DNA from: Bacteroidota bacterium
GTDB taxonomy: Bacteria; Bacteroidota; Bacteroidia; J057; JAJTIE01
Assembly: GCA_021300195.1 (NCBI GenBank)
Contig: JAJTIE010000002.1
Coordinates: forward strand, 28,865-92,864
Reading direction: 5' to 3'
DNA: 64,000 bases
Below are positions 1 through 8,538 of the stretch, piece by piece. A program made the translations under genes and the position numbers. Each line of letters starts with the position of its first letter. Position 1 is the stretch's first letter. The notes below the pieces were generated by a model. That model did no database searches, was not told where the DNA came from, and saw only the letters and a list, made by a program, of their open reading frames with translations.

Positions 1-828
1 AAGCCCATGAACCTCATCCTGCGGCTTGCGCTGGAAGAAGAGCGCTGGATAGACTGCCACATAAAGCCCATAGCGCTGGAGGAAGACCGGCTGCTGATCG
101 TATGCCGAGACATAACCGACCGAAAGCGCGAAGAAAAGCGGCAGCTAAATGAAAAGTTGAGCCAACAACTGACCCTAATGAACGCTGTGGTAGAAGTGCA
201 GGAGAATGAACGTAAACGCCTGAGCGAAGAACTGCACGATGGCATAGGCCCTATACTGAGTGCTGTGCGCATGAACATTAGCAGTACCAGCATGTACGAC
301 CTGACAGATACCAGAGACGCAAGCCTGCTATCCAACGCCGTGAAGCTGCTGGATGACTGCCTGATGGAGCTGCGCAACCTGGCAAAGAACCTGATACCCC
401 CCGCCCTGAACGACTATGGGCTGTACCGAGCCCTAAGAAACTTCTGCGAAAAAAATGACAAACTGAGAGACATACGGGTAAACTACAAGATAAAAGAGCC
501 CGGATGGAACCTGAGCCCTGTGGCAGAGATAACCGGCTACCGGGTAAGCCAGGAGCTGATAAACAATGCCCTGAAGTACAGCAAGGCCCAAAACATCTTC
601 CTGGAGGTAGGCCCCATTGTACGCCGTGGCAAAGACCAACTGCGCATCATTGTGCGAGATGACGGGGTGGGTTTCGATTTTTCGCAAAGCTTTCAGAACG
701 AAAAGGGCATGGGCCTGCGCAATATCGCGAGCCGCATACATCTTTTGGGCGGCATGTTCGTGGTGGAAACCTCGCCTGGCCATGGCAGCACATTTGTGGT
801 AGATTTGCCTAAAGCTTCGCCCTCATGA
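1..828 (+). CDS. Sensor histidine kinase, HisKA_3 type (5' end outside window)
   Basis: The reading frame is open at the left edge, so only the C-terminal 275 residues are seen. The first ~45 look like the end of a PAS domain, finishing in the typical PAS/kinase linker CRDITDRK. The phosphoacceptor helix reads ENERKRLSEELHDGIG, with the acceptor His about residue 79; this is the HisKA_3 (NarX/DegS-like) form. The ATPase domain follows, with an N-box (ELINNALKYS), DDGVGFD and GMGLRNIASR. Such kinases normally phosphorylate LuxR-type response regulators, and none lies nearby. The stop overlaps the next gene's ATG (ATGA), so the two are probably co-transcribed. The kinase at 4499-7147 belongs to the same family. 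Confidence 0.9.
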   Translation, partial: KPMNLILRLALEEERWIDCHIKPIALEEDRLLIVCRDITDRKREEKRQLNEKLSQQLTLMNAVVEVQENERKRLSEELHDGIGPILSAVRMNISSTSMYDLTDTRDASLLSNAVKLLDDCLMELRNLAKNLIPPALNDYGLYRALRNFCEKNDKLRDIRVNYKIKEPGWNLSPVAEITGYRVSQELINNALKYSKAQNIFLEVGPIVRRGKDQLRIIVRDDGVGFDFSQSFQNEKGMGLRNIASRIHLLGGMFVVETSPGHGSTFVVDLPKASPS

Positions 829-1754
829 GTCGATTTTTCATTGTTTGCCTCATCCTGGTCAGCTGGGCTTGCACAAGCGAGGATAAGGACACCCAGCCCC
901 TGGACCCCACCGAGGATGACACTGCACAGCTGAATGCAGCCCTGGAACGCTATGTGCAGGGCTACCTGGCCTACCAGCGCACCCAGGTACGGGCCGGAGA
1001 GGCGGTGGGCAGCTGTACCGCAGGCAGTTTGAGTATCGGCTTGCAGGACTCAATTATACAGGTTATCAACTACTTCCGGCGCGAGTGCTACCTGCCCGAG
1101 GTTAGCCTGAACACCGCTAACCAGGCAGCCTGCCAGCAGGCTGCCCTCATGATAGGGGCAAACGGGGGCAGCACCCGCCCAGACCCACCTGCTACCTGGC
1201 TGTGCTATACCCCCGCCGGAGCCAGTATTATGGCTAGCGGAAACACCCTATCGGGCAGGGAGGGTACCGAGGCCATCCTCAGCTGGATGCTGGATGAAGG
1301 GGTAAGCAATACAGCCACCCCAAACCGGCGGCGCATCCTCTACACCCGCGCGGGCAGCTTTGGCACTGGCGGAAACGCACAGGCCACCACCCTGTGGACG
1401 CAGGACTCGAGCGGAAACCAGACTAATCTGCCCCCCTTTATCGCCTACCCACCCGAGCGATTCTTCCCCAGCCCGCTGGTGCCAAAGCGATGGAGTTTTT
1501 CCATCCCCGGGGCCGACTTTGGCAGCGCGGTGGTGAGCATGAGCAACCGGCTAAACGGCCAAAGCATAGTCGTACAGAAAAACATCCTGAACAACCAGGT
1601 GGGCGATGCTACCCTAACCTGGGAGGTAGGCAGCCTACCGCTGCCCCCACCTGCCGGCTTCATCCCCTATACCGTACAGATAGAGAATGTGCTGATAGAT
1701 GGCCAGGCCCGCCGCTACAGCTACACCGTGCAGATTTTTAACCCCATCCGATAA
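825..1754 (+). CDS. Lipoprotein with a CAP/SCP-like domain
   Basis: The protein has 309 residues and starts at the ATG that overlaps the kinase stop. The N-terminus is a lipoprotein signal: a hydrophobic stretch, then SWAC, with Cys about residue 16. This suggests membrane anchoring after export. From about residue 80 there is a pattern reminiscent of the CAP/SCP (PR-1) fold: INYFRREC, a run rich in Ala and small residues, then ILSWMLDEGVSN and NRRRILY, followed by a Gly-rich stretch. The family assignment is by pattern only and is tentative. The overlap with the kinase suggests a shared transcript, so the product might be a sensed or accessory envelope protein. No enzymatic activity can be assigned. 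Confidence 0.6.
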   Translation: MSRFFIVCLILVSWACTSEDKDTQPLDPTEDDTAQLNAALERYVQGYLAYQRTQVRAGEAVGSCTAGSLSIGLQDSIIQVINYFRRECYLPEVSLNTANQAACQQAALMIGANGGSTRPDPPATWLCYTPAGASIMASGNTLSGREGTEAILSWMLDEGVSNTATPNRRRILYTRAGSFGTGGNAQATTLWTQDSSGNQTNLPPFIAYPPERFFPSPLVPKRWSFSIPGADFGSAVVSMSNRLNGQSIVVQKNILNNQVGDATLTWEVGSLPLPPPAGFIPYTVQIENVLIDGQARRYSYTVQIFNPIR

Positions 1755-1791
1755 TTCGAGCCGTTCGTCGATGCCTATTAGCCACCGCCGT

Positions 1792-1822
1792 TTTGTGTTT
1801 CGTGCTGCAAGTGCTATTTTTG
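1792..1822 (+). promoter_or_regulatory. Bacteroidota promoter (TTTG-N19-TAnnTTTG)
   Basis: TTTG at 1792-1795 is followed after 19 nt by TATTTTTG at 1815-1822, an exact match to the known Bacteroidota -33/-7 consensus. It would drive the small protein starting at 1875 with a leader of about 50 nt. A second, looser TA-rich/TTTG motif lies near 1849-1857. Confidence 0.65.
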
Positions 1823-1874
1823 GCATCCCTATTCCCAAGCACATTCCGTAAAATTTGGCTCTATAAACGCCCAT

Positions 1875-2294
1875 ATGATCCCGATCGTAGACACGCCCAA
1901 GGGGCATGCCAATGCTGCACTTGCTTATTTCTTTCGTGGCCTGATAAATGCCGATGATGGGCTTAGCGCTACGCAGGAGAAGAAAATAGAAACCCTTATC
2001 TACAAAATGCGCAACGGCCTGCCGGGTGACTATGAGTCTATTATAGACGATATGCGCCTGATGAAGACCGACCCGGACTATGCCAGCTGGGAGCCCCTGC
2101 AGTTTGCAAACACAGGCTTGGCGCACTTCGACCTATTTGTAGAAAGCGGTGAGGCCGATGACAATCAGGTAATGGAAGTGATAGAAACCATGGACATCAT
2201 CATGGAGATAGGTGAGGTAAACCAGCTCGAGCTGGCCTACATGAAGCACATCAAAAGGGAATTTGACACACGCTATGCTGCTATGATAAAGTGA
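1875..2294 (+). CDS. Small acidic helical protein of unknown function
   Basis: The protein has 139 residues and no signal peptide or membrane segment, so it is probably cytoplasmic. It looks entirely alpha-helical and acidic, with runs such as EKKIETLIYKMRNG and VMEVIETMDIIMEIGEVNQLEL. The size and helical pattern are loosely reminiscent of TerB-like domains, but I see no diagnostic motif and do not assign it there. It has its own good promoter at 1792-1822 and a strong terminator at 2320-2358, so it is most likely a monocistronic unit. This clean signal pair is the best evidence that the gene is real. Confidence 0.7.
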   Translation: MIPIVDTPKGHANAALAYFFRGLINADDGLSATQEKKIETLIYKMRNGLPGDYESIIDDMRLMKTDPDYASWEPLQFANTGLAHFDLFVESGEADDNQVMEVIETMDIIMEIGEVNQLELAYMKHIKREFDTRYAAMIK

Positions 2295-2319
2295 GCAGCC
2301 TAGCAGCCTATGCCCCACA

Positions 2320-2358
2320 CACTGCCCCCCTGCCCGCCTGGGCAGGCAGTGTTTTTTT
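2320..2358 (+). terminator. Rho-independent terminator
   Basis: CACTGCC at 2320-2326 pairs with GGCAGTG at 2345-2351, with further pairing inside (CTGCCC/GGGCAG), followed by a run of T. It ends the transcript of the 1875-2294 gene. Confidence 0.85.
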
Positions 2359-2398
2359 TACGTACTTAACGGCCTGAATCAAGAAAAACTCATCCGGG

Positions 2399-3145
2399 AT
2401 GGAAAACTTACTCGCAGGAAAAACAGCGCTGATAACAGGAGGCACCCGTGGCATCGGCCAGGCAATCGTAATGGAACTGGCCCGGCAGGGTGCGCACGTT
2501 GCCTTCACCTACGCGGGCAGCGTAGACCGTGCCAAAAGCATAGAGCAGGCACTGGGAGGCATCAAAACTCAGGTAAAGTCTTACCAGGCCGATGCCGCAG
2601 ATATGGCCAAGGCCCAGGAAGTGGTAGACGACGTAGTGGCTACCTTTGGCAGCCTGGACATCCTCATTAACAATGCCGGCATTACCCGAGACAACCTGCT
2701 GCTGCGCATGAGCGAGGAGCAATGGGATGAGGTGATGGAAAAAAACCTGAAAAGTGTGTACAACTACACCAAGGCGGTGGCCAAGCCCATGATGAAGCAG
2801 CGGAGCGGTAGTATCATCAACATGAGCTCCATAGTAGGCGTGAATGGCAATGCAGGCCAGAGCAACTATGCCGCCAGCAAGGCAGGTATCATTGGCTTTA
2901 CCCAGAGCATAGCCAAGGAGCTGGCAAGCCGGGGTATACGCTGCAATGCCATTGCCCCCGGCTTCATTGCTACCGAGATGACCGATGCCATCCCTGAGGC
3001 TGAGCTCTCTAAATGGATAGAAAACATACCCCTGAAGCGCGCCGGGACACCCGAAGATGTGGCGCGCCTGTGCCTGTTTCTGGCCAGCGACTGGAGCAGC
3101 TACATCACCGGCCAAACCATCCTTATAGACGGGGGGATGAGCTAG
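2399..3145 (+). CDS. fabG: 3-oxoacyl-ACP reductase (FabG-type SDR)
   Basis: This is a 248-residue classical short-chain dehydrogenase, the usual FabG length. It has the NADP-binding motif TGGTRGIG at about residue 14, NNAG near 92, and the catalytic Ser (SSIV) with Tyr/Lys in NYAASKAG near 158-162. FabG carries out the first reduction step of fatty-acid elongation, turning 3-oxoacyl-ACP into 3-hydroxyacyl-ACP with NADPH. The C-terminus (GQTILIDGGMS) is typical. It lies between a terminator and an FAH-family gene, with no other fatty-acid genes alongside, so a role as another SDR of this subfamily cannot be excluded. Confidence 0.88.
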   Translation: MENLLAGKTALITGGTRGIGQAIVMELARQGAHVAFTYAGSVDRAKSIEQALGGIKTQVKSYQADAADMAKAQEVVDDVVATFGSLDILINNAGITRDNLLLRMSEEQWDEVMEKNLKSVYNYTKAVAKPMMKQRSGSIINMSSIVGVNGNAGQSNYAASKAGIIGFTQSIAKELASRGIRCNAIAPGFIATEMTDAIPEAELSKWIENIPLKRAGTPEDVARLCLFLASDWSSYITGQTILIDGGMS

Positions 3146-3187
3146 CACCCGGTTTTCCCGATTCGCCACACCGACTCCTACTGTACC

Positions 3188-4171
3188 ATGCGGCTTGCAC
3201 ACCTGCACCTGGATAACCGACCCCAAATGGTATGGGTGGGGGACGAGCGCTGTGTACCCGCAGCCTATGTAGCCCAGGCCGAGGGGGTGGCGCTGCCCGA
3301 AACCATAGATGCCCTGGTGGCCGACCTGCCCCGCTGGGAGGAGGCTGTACGGAACTACTACGGCAAGTGGATGGCAGGCAGCTATGCAGAGTATGCCCTA
3401 CCCTGGAAGCCCCTGGCAGCCCTAAGCCCCATCCTGCGGCCCCGCTCTTGCCGAGATGCCTACGCGTTTCGCCAGCATGTAGAGACCAGCAGGCGAAACC
3501 GAAATGTGCCCATGATACCGGAGTTTGACCAGTTTCCGGTGTTCTACTTTACCAACCATCAAACGGTGGTGGGGGCCGGAGAACTGCACTTCATGCCCCG
3601 GCACTTTGAGCAGCTGGACTACGAGCTGGAAGTAGCCATCGTGCTAGGCAAAGGAGGCCGAAACCTGCATGCCAGCGAAGCCGATGCCTGCATCTTTGGC
3701 CTATGCACCATGAACGACTGGAGCGCACGTGCCCTGCAAATGGAAGAAATGAAGCTGAACCTGGGCCCCGCCAAGGGCAAGGACTTTGCTACTGGCCTGG
3801 GCCCCATGCTGGTAACCGTGGATGAACTGGCTGGACAGGAAGTGCCCGCACACCACGGCCACACCGGCAAAACCTGGAACCTGCAAATGACCGCCAGCAT
3901 AAACGGAAAACGCATGAGCGAAGGCAATCTGTCGGACATGAACTGGACCTTTGCCGAGATCCTGGAGCGCATAAGCTACGGGGTAGACGTGTATCCGGCA
4001 GAGGTAATTGGCAGTGGTACGGCTGGTACAGGCTGCCTGCTGGAGCTGAATGGAACCGCCCGGCTGGCAAACCCCGCCCACACACCCCAGTGGCTGCAGC
4101 CTGGAGACCGAATGGAAGTGTGTGTGCAGCAGCTGGGCTGCCTGCACAATACCCTGCACCTGGCATCCTAG
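3188..4171 (+). CDS. Fumarylacetoacetate hydrolase (FAH) family protein
   Basis: The protein has 327 residues. The C-terminal two thirds carry the FAH fold motifs: the metal-site region YELEVAIVLGKGGRNL, then CTMNDWSARALQ, KGKDFATGLGP and GTAGTGCLLELNG. Enzymes of this family cleave or decarboxylate acylpyruvate-type compounds with a divalent metal. The length fits the short FAH class or true fumarylacetoacetases of the last step of tyrosine breakdown, but no other tyrosine-degradation gene is visible, so the substrate is unknown. It starts 42 nt after fabG and may share its transcript. Confidence 0.85.
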   Translation: MRLAHLHLDNRPQMVWVGDERCVPAAYVAQAEGVALPETIDALVADLPRWEEAVRNYYGKWMAGSYAEYALPWKPLAALSPILRPRSCRDAYAFRQHVETSRRNRNVPMIPEFDQFPVFYFTNHQTVVGAGELHFMPRHFEQLDYELEVAIVLGKGGRNLHASEADACIFGLCTMNDWSARALQMEEMKLNLGPAKGKDFATGLGPMLVTVDELAGQEVPAHHGHTGKTWNLQMTASINGKRMSEGNLSDMNWTFAEILERISYGVDVYPAEVIGSGTAGTGCLLELNGTARLANPAHTPQWLQPGDRMEVCVQQLGCLHNTLHLAS

Positions 4172-4498
4172 GCACGCACCGGCACACGTGGGCTGGATAG
4201 CAGGGCAAATCTGGTTGGTGTCTTTTTACTACCTACTCGAAACATACCAAACATGGCTTACGTACAAGGGCGTACCAGCACCATATGCTACTACGCCAAA
4301 CATACCACGAATCCCTCCTGCAGAGCCCTTTGTTTAGCTGCACCCGCCTCCGAAGCACACTTTTCAAGAGACCCGGAGTCGTCCAAACCCGTACGTGGGC
4401 AGGTTGGCACAGTCAGTAGTTCTTCTTCCCAGCTGTAGGGGCATATGCAGATAAGACAATTACTGCCAGGCAGCCTTACACCCATTTTTATGGACTAG
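4172..4498 (+). other. Intergenic region, no gene seen
   Basis: This stretch of 327 nt has only short, poorly composed reading frames, no convincing hairpin with a T-run, and no clear TAnnTTTG box. It presumably holds the promoter of the kinase at 4499. Confidence 0.5.
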
Positions 4499-7147
4499 AT
4501 GGATAAGCTGCCCAGCGCAAAAGTGATCGGTGTATTGCCGCTGGCCTTGCTGGATGCTGGCTGGCCGCACGCGCTGTACCACGCATTTGGCTATCCGGAC
4601 TCGTCTTTCAGCCGAGAGGCCTTTTTGCAGCTACTAACGGCAGATCAGCGAGAGCGGGCACAGGCGTTCTTTATAGCACTGCCTCATACGCAGGCGGAGC
4701 TGGAGGTGCAGATAAAGCCCAAGGAACAGTCTCAGAAAAACATCCGCATCAGCTTCCTGAGGGAGGAAGATAGCACCCGCAGCTTCCTACCCGGGGGCTG
4801 CCTGGTATTTCAGGAGCTTGTGAACCCGAAAGAACCCCAACACAGTAGCGATGCATACTGGCAAGCCGCCCCTAGGCCGGATGCGGCGGACAACCCGCCG
4901 CAGAACCCGGAAAACACAACGGGTAGCAAGCTGCAAACCCAGATGCTACTGGCTGAGAGCGAAGCCCGTTTTCGCCTGCTGGCAGATGACGCCCCTGTGC
5001 TAATCTGGCTCTCAGACACAACCAAGGCCTGCTTCTACTTTAACCAGCCCTGGCTAGCCTTTACGGGCCGAACCCTGGCGCAAGAACTGGGGGATGGATG
5101 GACAGAGGGGGTGCACCCCGAGGACTATGACCGATGCCTGAACGTGTACACAGAGGCATTTGACCAACGGATACCCTTTAGCATGGAGTACCGGCTGCGG
5201 CACAAAGACGGTACATACCGCTGGCTGCTAGATAATGGCAAGCCGCGCTACCTGCCCGACGGCACCTTCCTGGGCTATATAGGCAGCTGCACAGACATTA
5301 CCCAAACACGAGAAGCCTACCTGGAACTGGAGAACCTGAGCCAGGTAGCCAGGTATACCAGCAATGCCGTGGTGATAACAAACGCCGAGGGACGGATAGA
5401 CTGGGTAAATGAGGGCTTTACGCGCAGCACAGGCTACACGCTGGCCGAGGTGCGGGGGCACAAGCCCGGACACTGGCTACAGGGGCCCGATACAGACCCC
5501 CAAGATATAGCAGAGTTTAGCAGGCTGCTGAGAACCAAGACCTCCTTCCACAAAGAAATACTGAACTACACCAAGGATGGTAGGCCCATCCATTTCGACA
5601 TACACATAAACCCCATCAAGGATGCAGCGGGGGAGGTAATTCGGTTTATCGGGATACAAAATGAAATAACGGCAGAAGTGAAGCTGCGCGAGAGCCTGAA
5701 AAAGAGCCTCAAGGATCTGGAAGACATTCGCTTTGCCCTGGATGCTACTTCGCTCATGACCATTACCGATGTGCAGGGAAAGATCACCTTTGCCAATGAA
5801 CTATTCTGCCAGGTATCGGGCTACACCGCTGCCCAGCTGCTGGGGCAAGACCACCGGATCTTCAACAGTGGACATCATCCCCAGGTCTTCTGGCAGCAGA
5901 TGTGGCGTAGCATACTGAGCGGTAAGGTATGGCGGAATGAAGTACGCAACCACACCCGGAATGGAAAGGTGTTCTGGGTAGACACCACCATCGTACCCAT
6001 TATGGGGCCCAACCGGCGGCCCAGCCAGTTCCTTACCCTCTATACCGACATTAGCTATCGGAAACTGGTGCAAGAGGCCCTGCAGGCCAGCGAGCGGGAG
6101 CTGCAGCTAGCCATAACCGCCGCCCACCTGGGCATTTGGCACTGGTACCTGGATACGGACAAAGTACTGGTAAACGGGATGATGATGGGCCTGCTGCGCG
6201 GCACGGGGGCCAATCTGTTTTATGGGCACAAGGCCTTTGAAGCCCTGGTGCACCCGGACGAACGTGTACCGCGGCGCAACAGACTGAAAGCCATCCGGCA
6301 ACAAAGGGCGAAGGAAGCAGTAAATGAGGTTCGCTTCCTGAATGAGGCCGGAAATACCATCTGGATGCTGGAGAGCCTCTTCATCACACGCCGAACACCA
6401 GCAGGCAAACCCGAGCGCATAACCGGCCTGCTGCTGAATGTAACACAAAACAAACGCCTGCAGGAAGAGGTAGCGGCCAAGGAAAAGGCCATGCTCCGGG
6501 CTGTGATCACCGGCCAGGACCTGGAGCGCAGGCGGCTGGCCAGCGAGCTACACGACGGACTGGGGGCACTGCTGAGCGCGGTGAGCATGAACTTCTCGGC
6601 ACTGGAAAGTAAGCTGGACCAGAAAAAAGAAATACCCGGCATCCTGCGGCAATACATCAGCGAGGGGCTGAGAGAGGCGGTGCAGGAAACACGCAATATC
6701 TCGCACAACCTGCTGCCGCAGAACCTGAGCCAGCATGGGCTGCGTGCATCCATAGACAGCATGGTACGGCGGATACAACTGTCTCAGGCGCTAACGATAG
6801 ACCTGGAGCTGTGCCCCGAGTTGGATGAGCTGGACGATGAACAGGCGCTGAGTGTATACCGCATCTTGCAGGAAATTCTGCAAAACACCCTCCGACACGC
6901 ACGCGCAAGCCACCTCTCCATCTGCCTGCAGTATGCCGGACACCAGCTACACCTGCGTACTGCTGACAACGGGGTAGGCCTGCGCGAAAACGAAGAAGCC
7001 AGCAATGGCCTGGGCCTCCGGAACATAGAGAGCAGAGTACGGCTGCTAAATGGAATGTTTACCCTGTTTAATCGAGCAGAGGGCGGTGTTATGATCGAGA
7101 TCCTGTTCCCCTACACCACGGCTTCGCCGGATCCTACACATCCCTAA
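4499..7147 (+). CDS. Multi-PAS sensor histidine kinase, HisKA_3 type
   Basis: The protein has 882 residues and no signal peptide or membrane helix, so it is a cytoplasmic sensor. After a degenerate N-terminal ~140 residues, about four PAS/PAC units follow: ~155-270 (LADDAPVLIWLSD to YIGSCTDITQ), ~275-395 (ending RFIGIQNEIT), ~405-525 (ending LTLYTDISYR) and ~530-655. The acceptor helix LERRRLASELHDGLGALLSAV has its His about residue 685. The ATPase domain shows an N-box (EILQNTLRHA), DNGVGL and GLGLRNIESR. A LuxR-family partner would be expected, but none is encoded here. PAS content suggests sensing of redox state, oxygen or small ligands, but no cofactor motif is clear. Confidence 0.9.
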   Translation: MDKLPSAKVIGVLPLALLDAGWPHALYHAFGYPDSSFSREAFLQLLTADQRERAQAFFIALPHTQAELEVQIKPKEQSQKNIRISFLREEDSTRSFLPGGCLVFQELVNPKEPQHSSDAYWQAAPRPDAADNPPQNPENTTGSKLQTQMLLAESEARFRLLADDAPVLIWLSDTTKACFYFNQPWLAFTGRTLAQELGDGWTEGVHPEDYDRCLNVYTEAFDQRIPFSMEYRLRHKDGTYRWLLDNGKPRYLPDGTFLGYIGSCTDITQTREAYLELENLSQVARYTSNAVVITNAEGRIDWVNEGFTRSTGYTLAEVRGHKPGHWLQGPDTDPQDIAEFSRLLRTKTSFHKEILNYTKDGRPIHFDIHINPIKDAAGEVIRFIGIQNEITAEVKLRESLKKSLKDLEDIRFALDATSLMTITDVQGKITFANELFCQVSGYTAAQLLGQDHRIFNSGHHPQVFWQQMWRSILSGKVWRNEVRNHTRNGKVFWVDTTIVPIMGPNRRPSQFLTLYTDISYRKLVQEALQASERELQLAITAAHLGIWHWYLDTDKVLVNGMMMGLLRGTGANLFYGHKAFEALVHPDERVPRRNRLKAIRQQRAKEAVNEVRFLNEAGNTIWMLESLFITRRTPAGKPERITGLLLNVTQNKRLQEEVAAKEKAMLRAVITGQDLERRRLASELHDGLGALLSAVSMNFSALESKLDQKKEIPGILRQYISEGLREAVQETRNISHNLLPQNLSQHGLRASIDSMVRRIQLSQALTIDLELCPELDELDDEQALSVYRILQEILQNTLRHARASHLSICLQYAGHQLHLRTADNGVGLRENEEASNGLGLRNIESRVRLLNGMFTLFNRAEGGVMIEILFPYTTASPDPTHP

Positions 7148-7216
7148 GCCCAAAGTTACCCACATACAGGCGCTGGAGGACGGCAAAAGCAACACAGCTC
7201 GTGGAGTTTTATTACG

Positions 7217-7224
7217 TATCTTTG
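7217..7224 (+). promoter_or_regulatory. -7 promoter box TATCTTTG
   Basis: An exact TAnnTTTG match followed by C. No good -33 TTTG is seen at the usual spacing. It lies 27 nt before the ATG at 7252 and supports that start over an in-frame GTG at 7201, which would be upstream of the transcription start. Confidence 0.6.
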
Positions 7225-7251
7225 CTAGCCTCAAAAAGTAGGGATATCATC

Positions 7252-8538
7252 ATGTATCAATCGCTGGTAGCCAAGGAGAAGAAATTGGCCGTTATTGGCC
7301 TAGGCTATGTAGGACTACCCATCGCGCTGCTTTTTGCCAAAAAGCTGAAGGTTATTGGCTTCGACATAAATGCGCGGCGGATAGAAATGATGCGGCAGCA
7401 GGTGGACCCCAGCGGAGAGCTGCCCGCCAGTGCATTCCAGGGCTGCGACATTGAGTTTACAGCCGAGGTGGACGACCTGAAGGATGCCCACTTCTTCGTG
7501 GTGGCTGTACCCACCCCCATAGATGCTCGCAGAAACCCGGACCTTACCCCCGTGCTGAGTGCCAGCAAAACCCTGGCCAGGGTGCTGAAGCCCGGAGACT
7601 ATGTGGTGTATGAAAGCACGGTATACCCAGGCTGCACCGAGGAAGACTGCATCCCGATACTGGAAGAAAGCGGCCTGAAGTGGCAGGAGCATTTCCACGT
7701 AGGCTACAGCCCCGAGCGTATAAATCCCGGAGACCAGGTGCATACCCTGAGCAACACGAAAAAAATCGTATCGGGAGACACACCCGCAGCAGCCAGGGAA
7801 ATAGAACAGGTATACGCCCTGGTAATAGAGGCCGGCCTGCATGTAGCCCCGAGCATAAAGGTAGCCGAGGCAGCAAAGATCATCGAAAACACGCAGCGAG
7901 ACCTGAACATCGCCCTGATGAACGAGCTAAGCCTCATCTTCGACCTGATGCAGGTAAACACCTATGATGTACTAGAGGCGGCAGGTACTAAGTGGAACTT
8001 CCAGAAGTTCCAGCCCGGGCTAGTAGGAGGCCACTGCATAGGGGTAGACCCCTATTACCTGACCTACAAGTCTATGGAGCTGGGCTATCACCCGCGCGTA
8101 ATCCTGTCTGGCAGAGACATAAATGACAACATGGGCCCCTACGTAGCCCAAAAAACCATCAAAATGATGGTAGCGGGGGGCAAAGACCTCGCCAATACCC
8201 GGGTGCTCATTATGGGCATCACCTTCAAGGAGAACGTGCAGGATATCCGAAACAGCAAAGTGGTGGATGTGTACCGAGAGCTGCGCGACTACGCCGTAGA
8301 CGTGGATGTGGTAGACCCCCATGCCGAAAGCGAGGAGGTGGAAGAGGAGTATGGATTCGGCCTGACCCCTACACCCAGCCAGGGCTACGATGCCATCATA
8401 CTGGCAGTGCCGCATGCCGAGTACCTGAACCGGGACGAAACCTTTTTTACAGACCTGCTGAAGCCAAACGGACTATTTGTAGACATAAAGGGGCTATACC
8501 GCCACCAATTCACCCATTTACCCTACTGGAGCTTATGA
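7252..8538 (+). CDS. Nucleotide-sugar 6-dehydrogenase (TviB/WbpO-like)
   Basis: The protein has 428 residues from the ATG at 7252. The N-terminal Rossmann motif is VIGLGYVGLP; the catalytic Cys is in GGHCIGVDPYYLTY, and the sugar-dehydrogenase signature GITFKENVQDIRNSK is near the C-terminus. The GVDPYYLTY form resembles the TviB/VipA/WbpO branch, which oxidises UDP-N-acetylhexosamines to uronic acids with two NAD+. That fits the following gene, an aminotransferase of the kind acting later on such sugars. The stop overlaps the next start (ATGA), so the two are translationally coupled. The exact sugar cannot be read from the sequence. Confidence 0.9.
   Translation: MYQSLVAKEKKLAVIGLGYVGLPIALLFAKKLKVIGFDINARRIEMMRQQVDPSGELPASAFQGCDIEFTAEVDDLKDAHFFVVAVPTPIDARRNPDLTPVLSASKTLARVLKPGDYVVYESTVYPGCTEEDCIPILEESGLKWQEHFHVGYSPERINPGDQVHTLSNTKKIVSGDTPAAAREIEQVYALVIEAGLHVAPSIKVAEAAKIIENTQRDLNIALMNELSLIFDLMQVNTYDVLEAAGTKWNFQKFQPGLVGGHCIGVDPYYLTYKSMELGYHPRVILSGRDINDNMGPYVAQKTIKMMVAGGKDLANTRVLIMGITFKENVQDIRNSKVVDVYRELRDYAVDVDVVDPHAESEEVEEEYGFGLTPTPSQGYDAIILAVPHAEYLNRDETFFTDLLKPNGLFVDIKGLYRHQFTHLPYWSL

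Noticed and set aside
2408..3226. Long antisense frame opposite fabG
   Set aside because: A shadow of the real gene: FabG motifs are complete on the other strand, while the antisense product has no family features.
4253..4438. Short plus-strand frame before the multi-PAS kinase
   Set aside because: No promoter, no family features, and overlapping frames are equally open.
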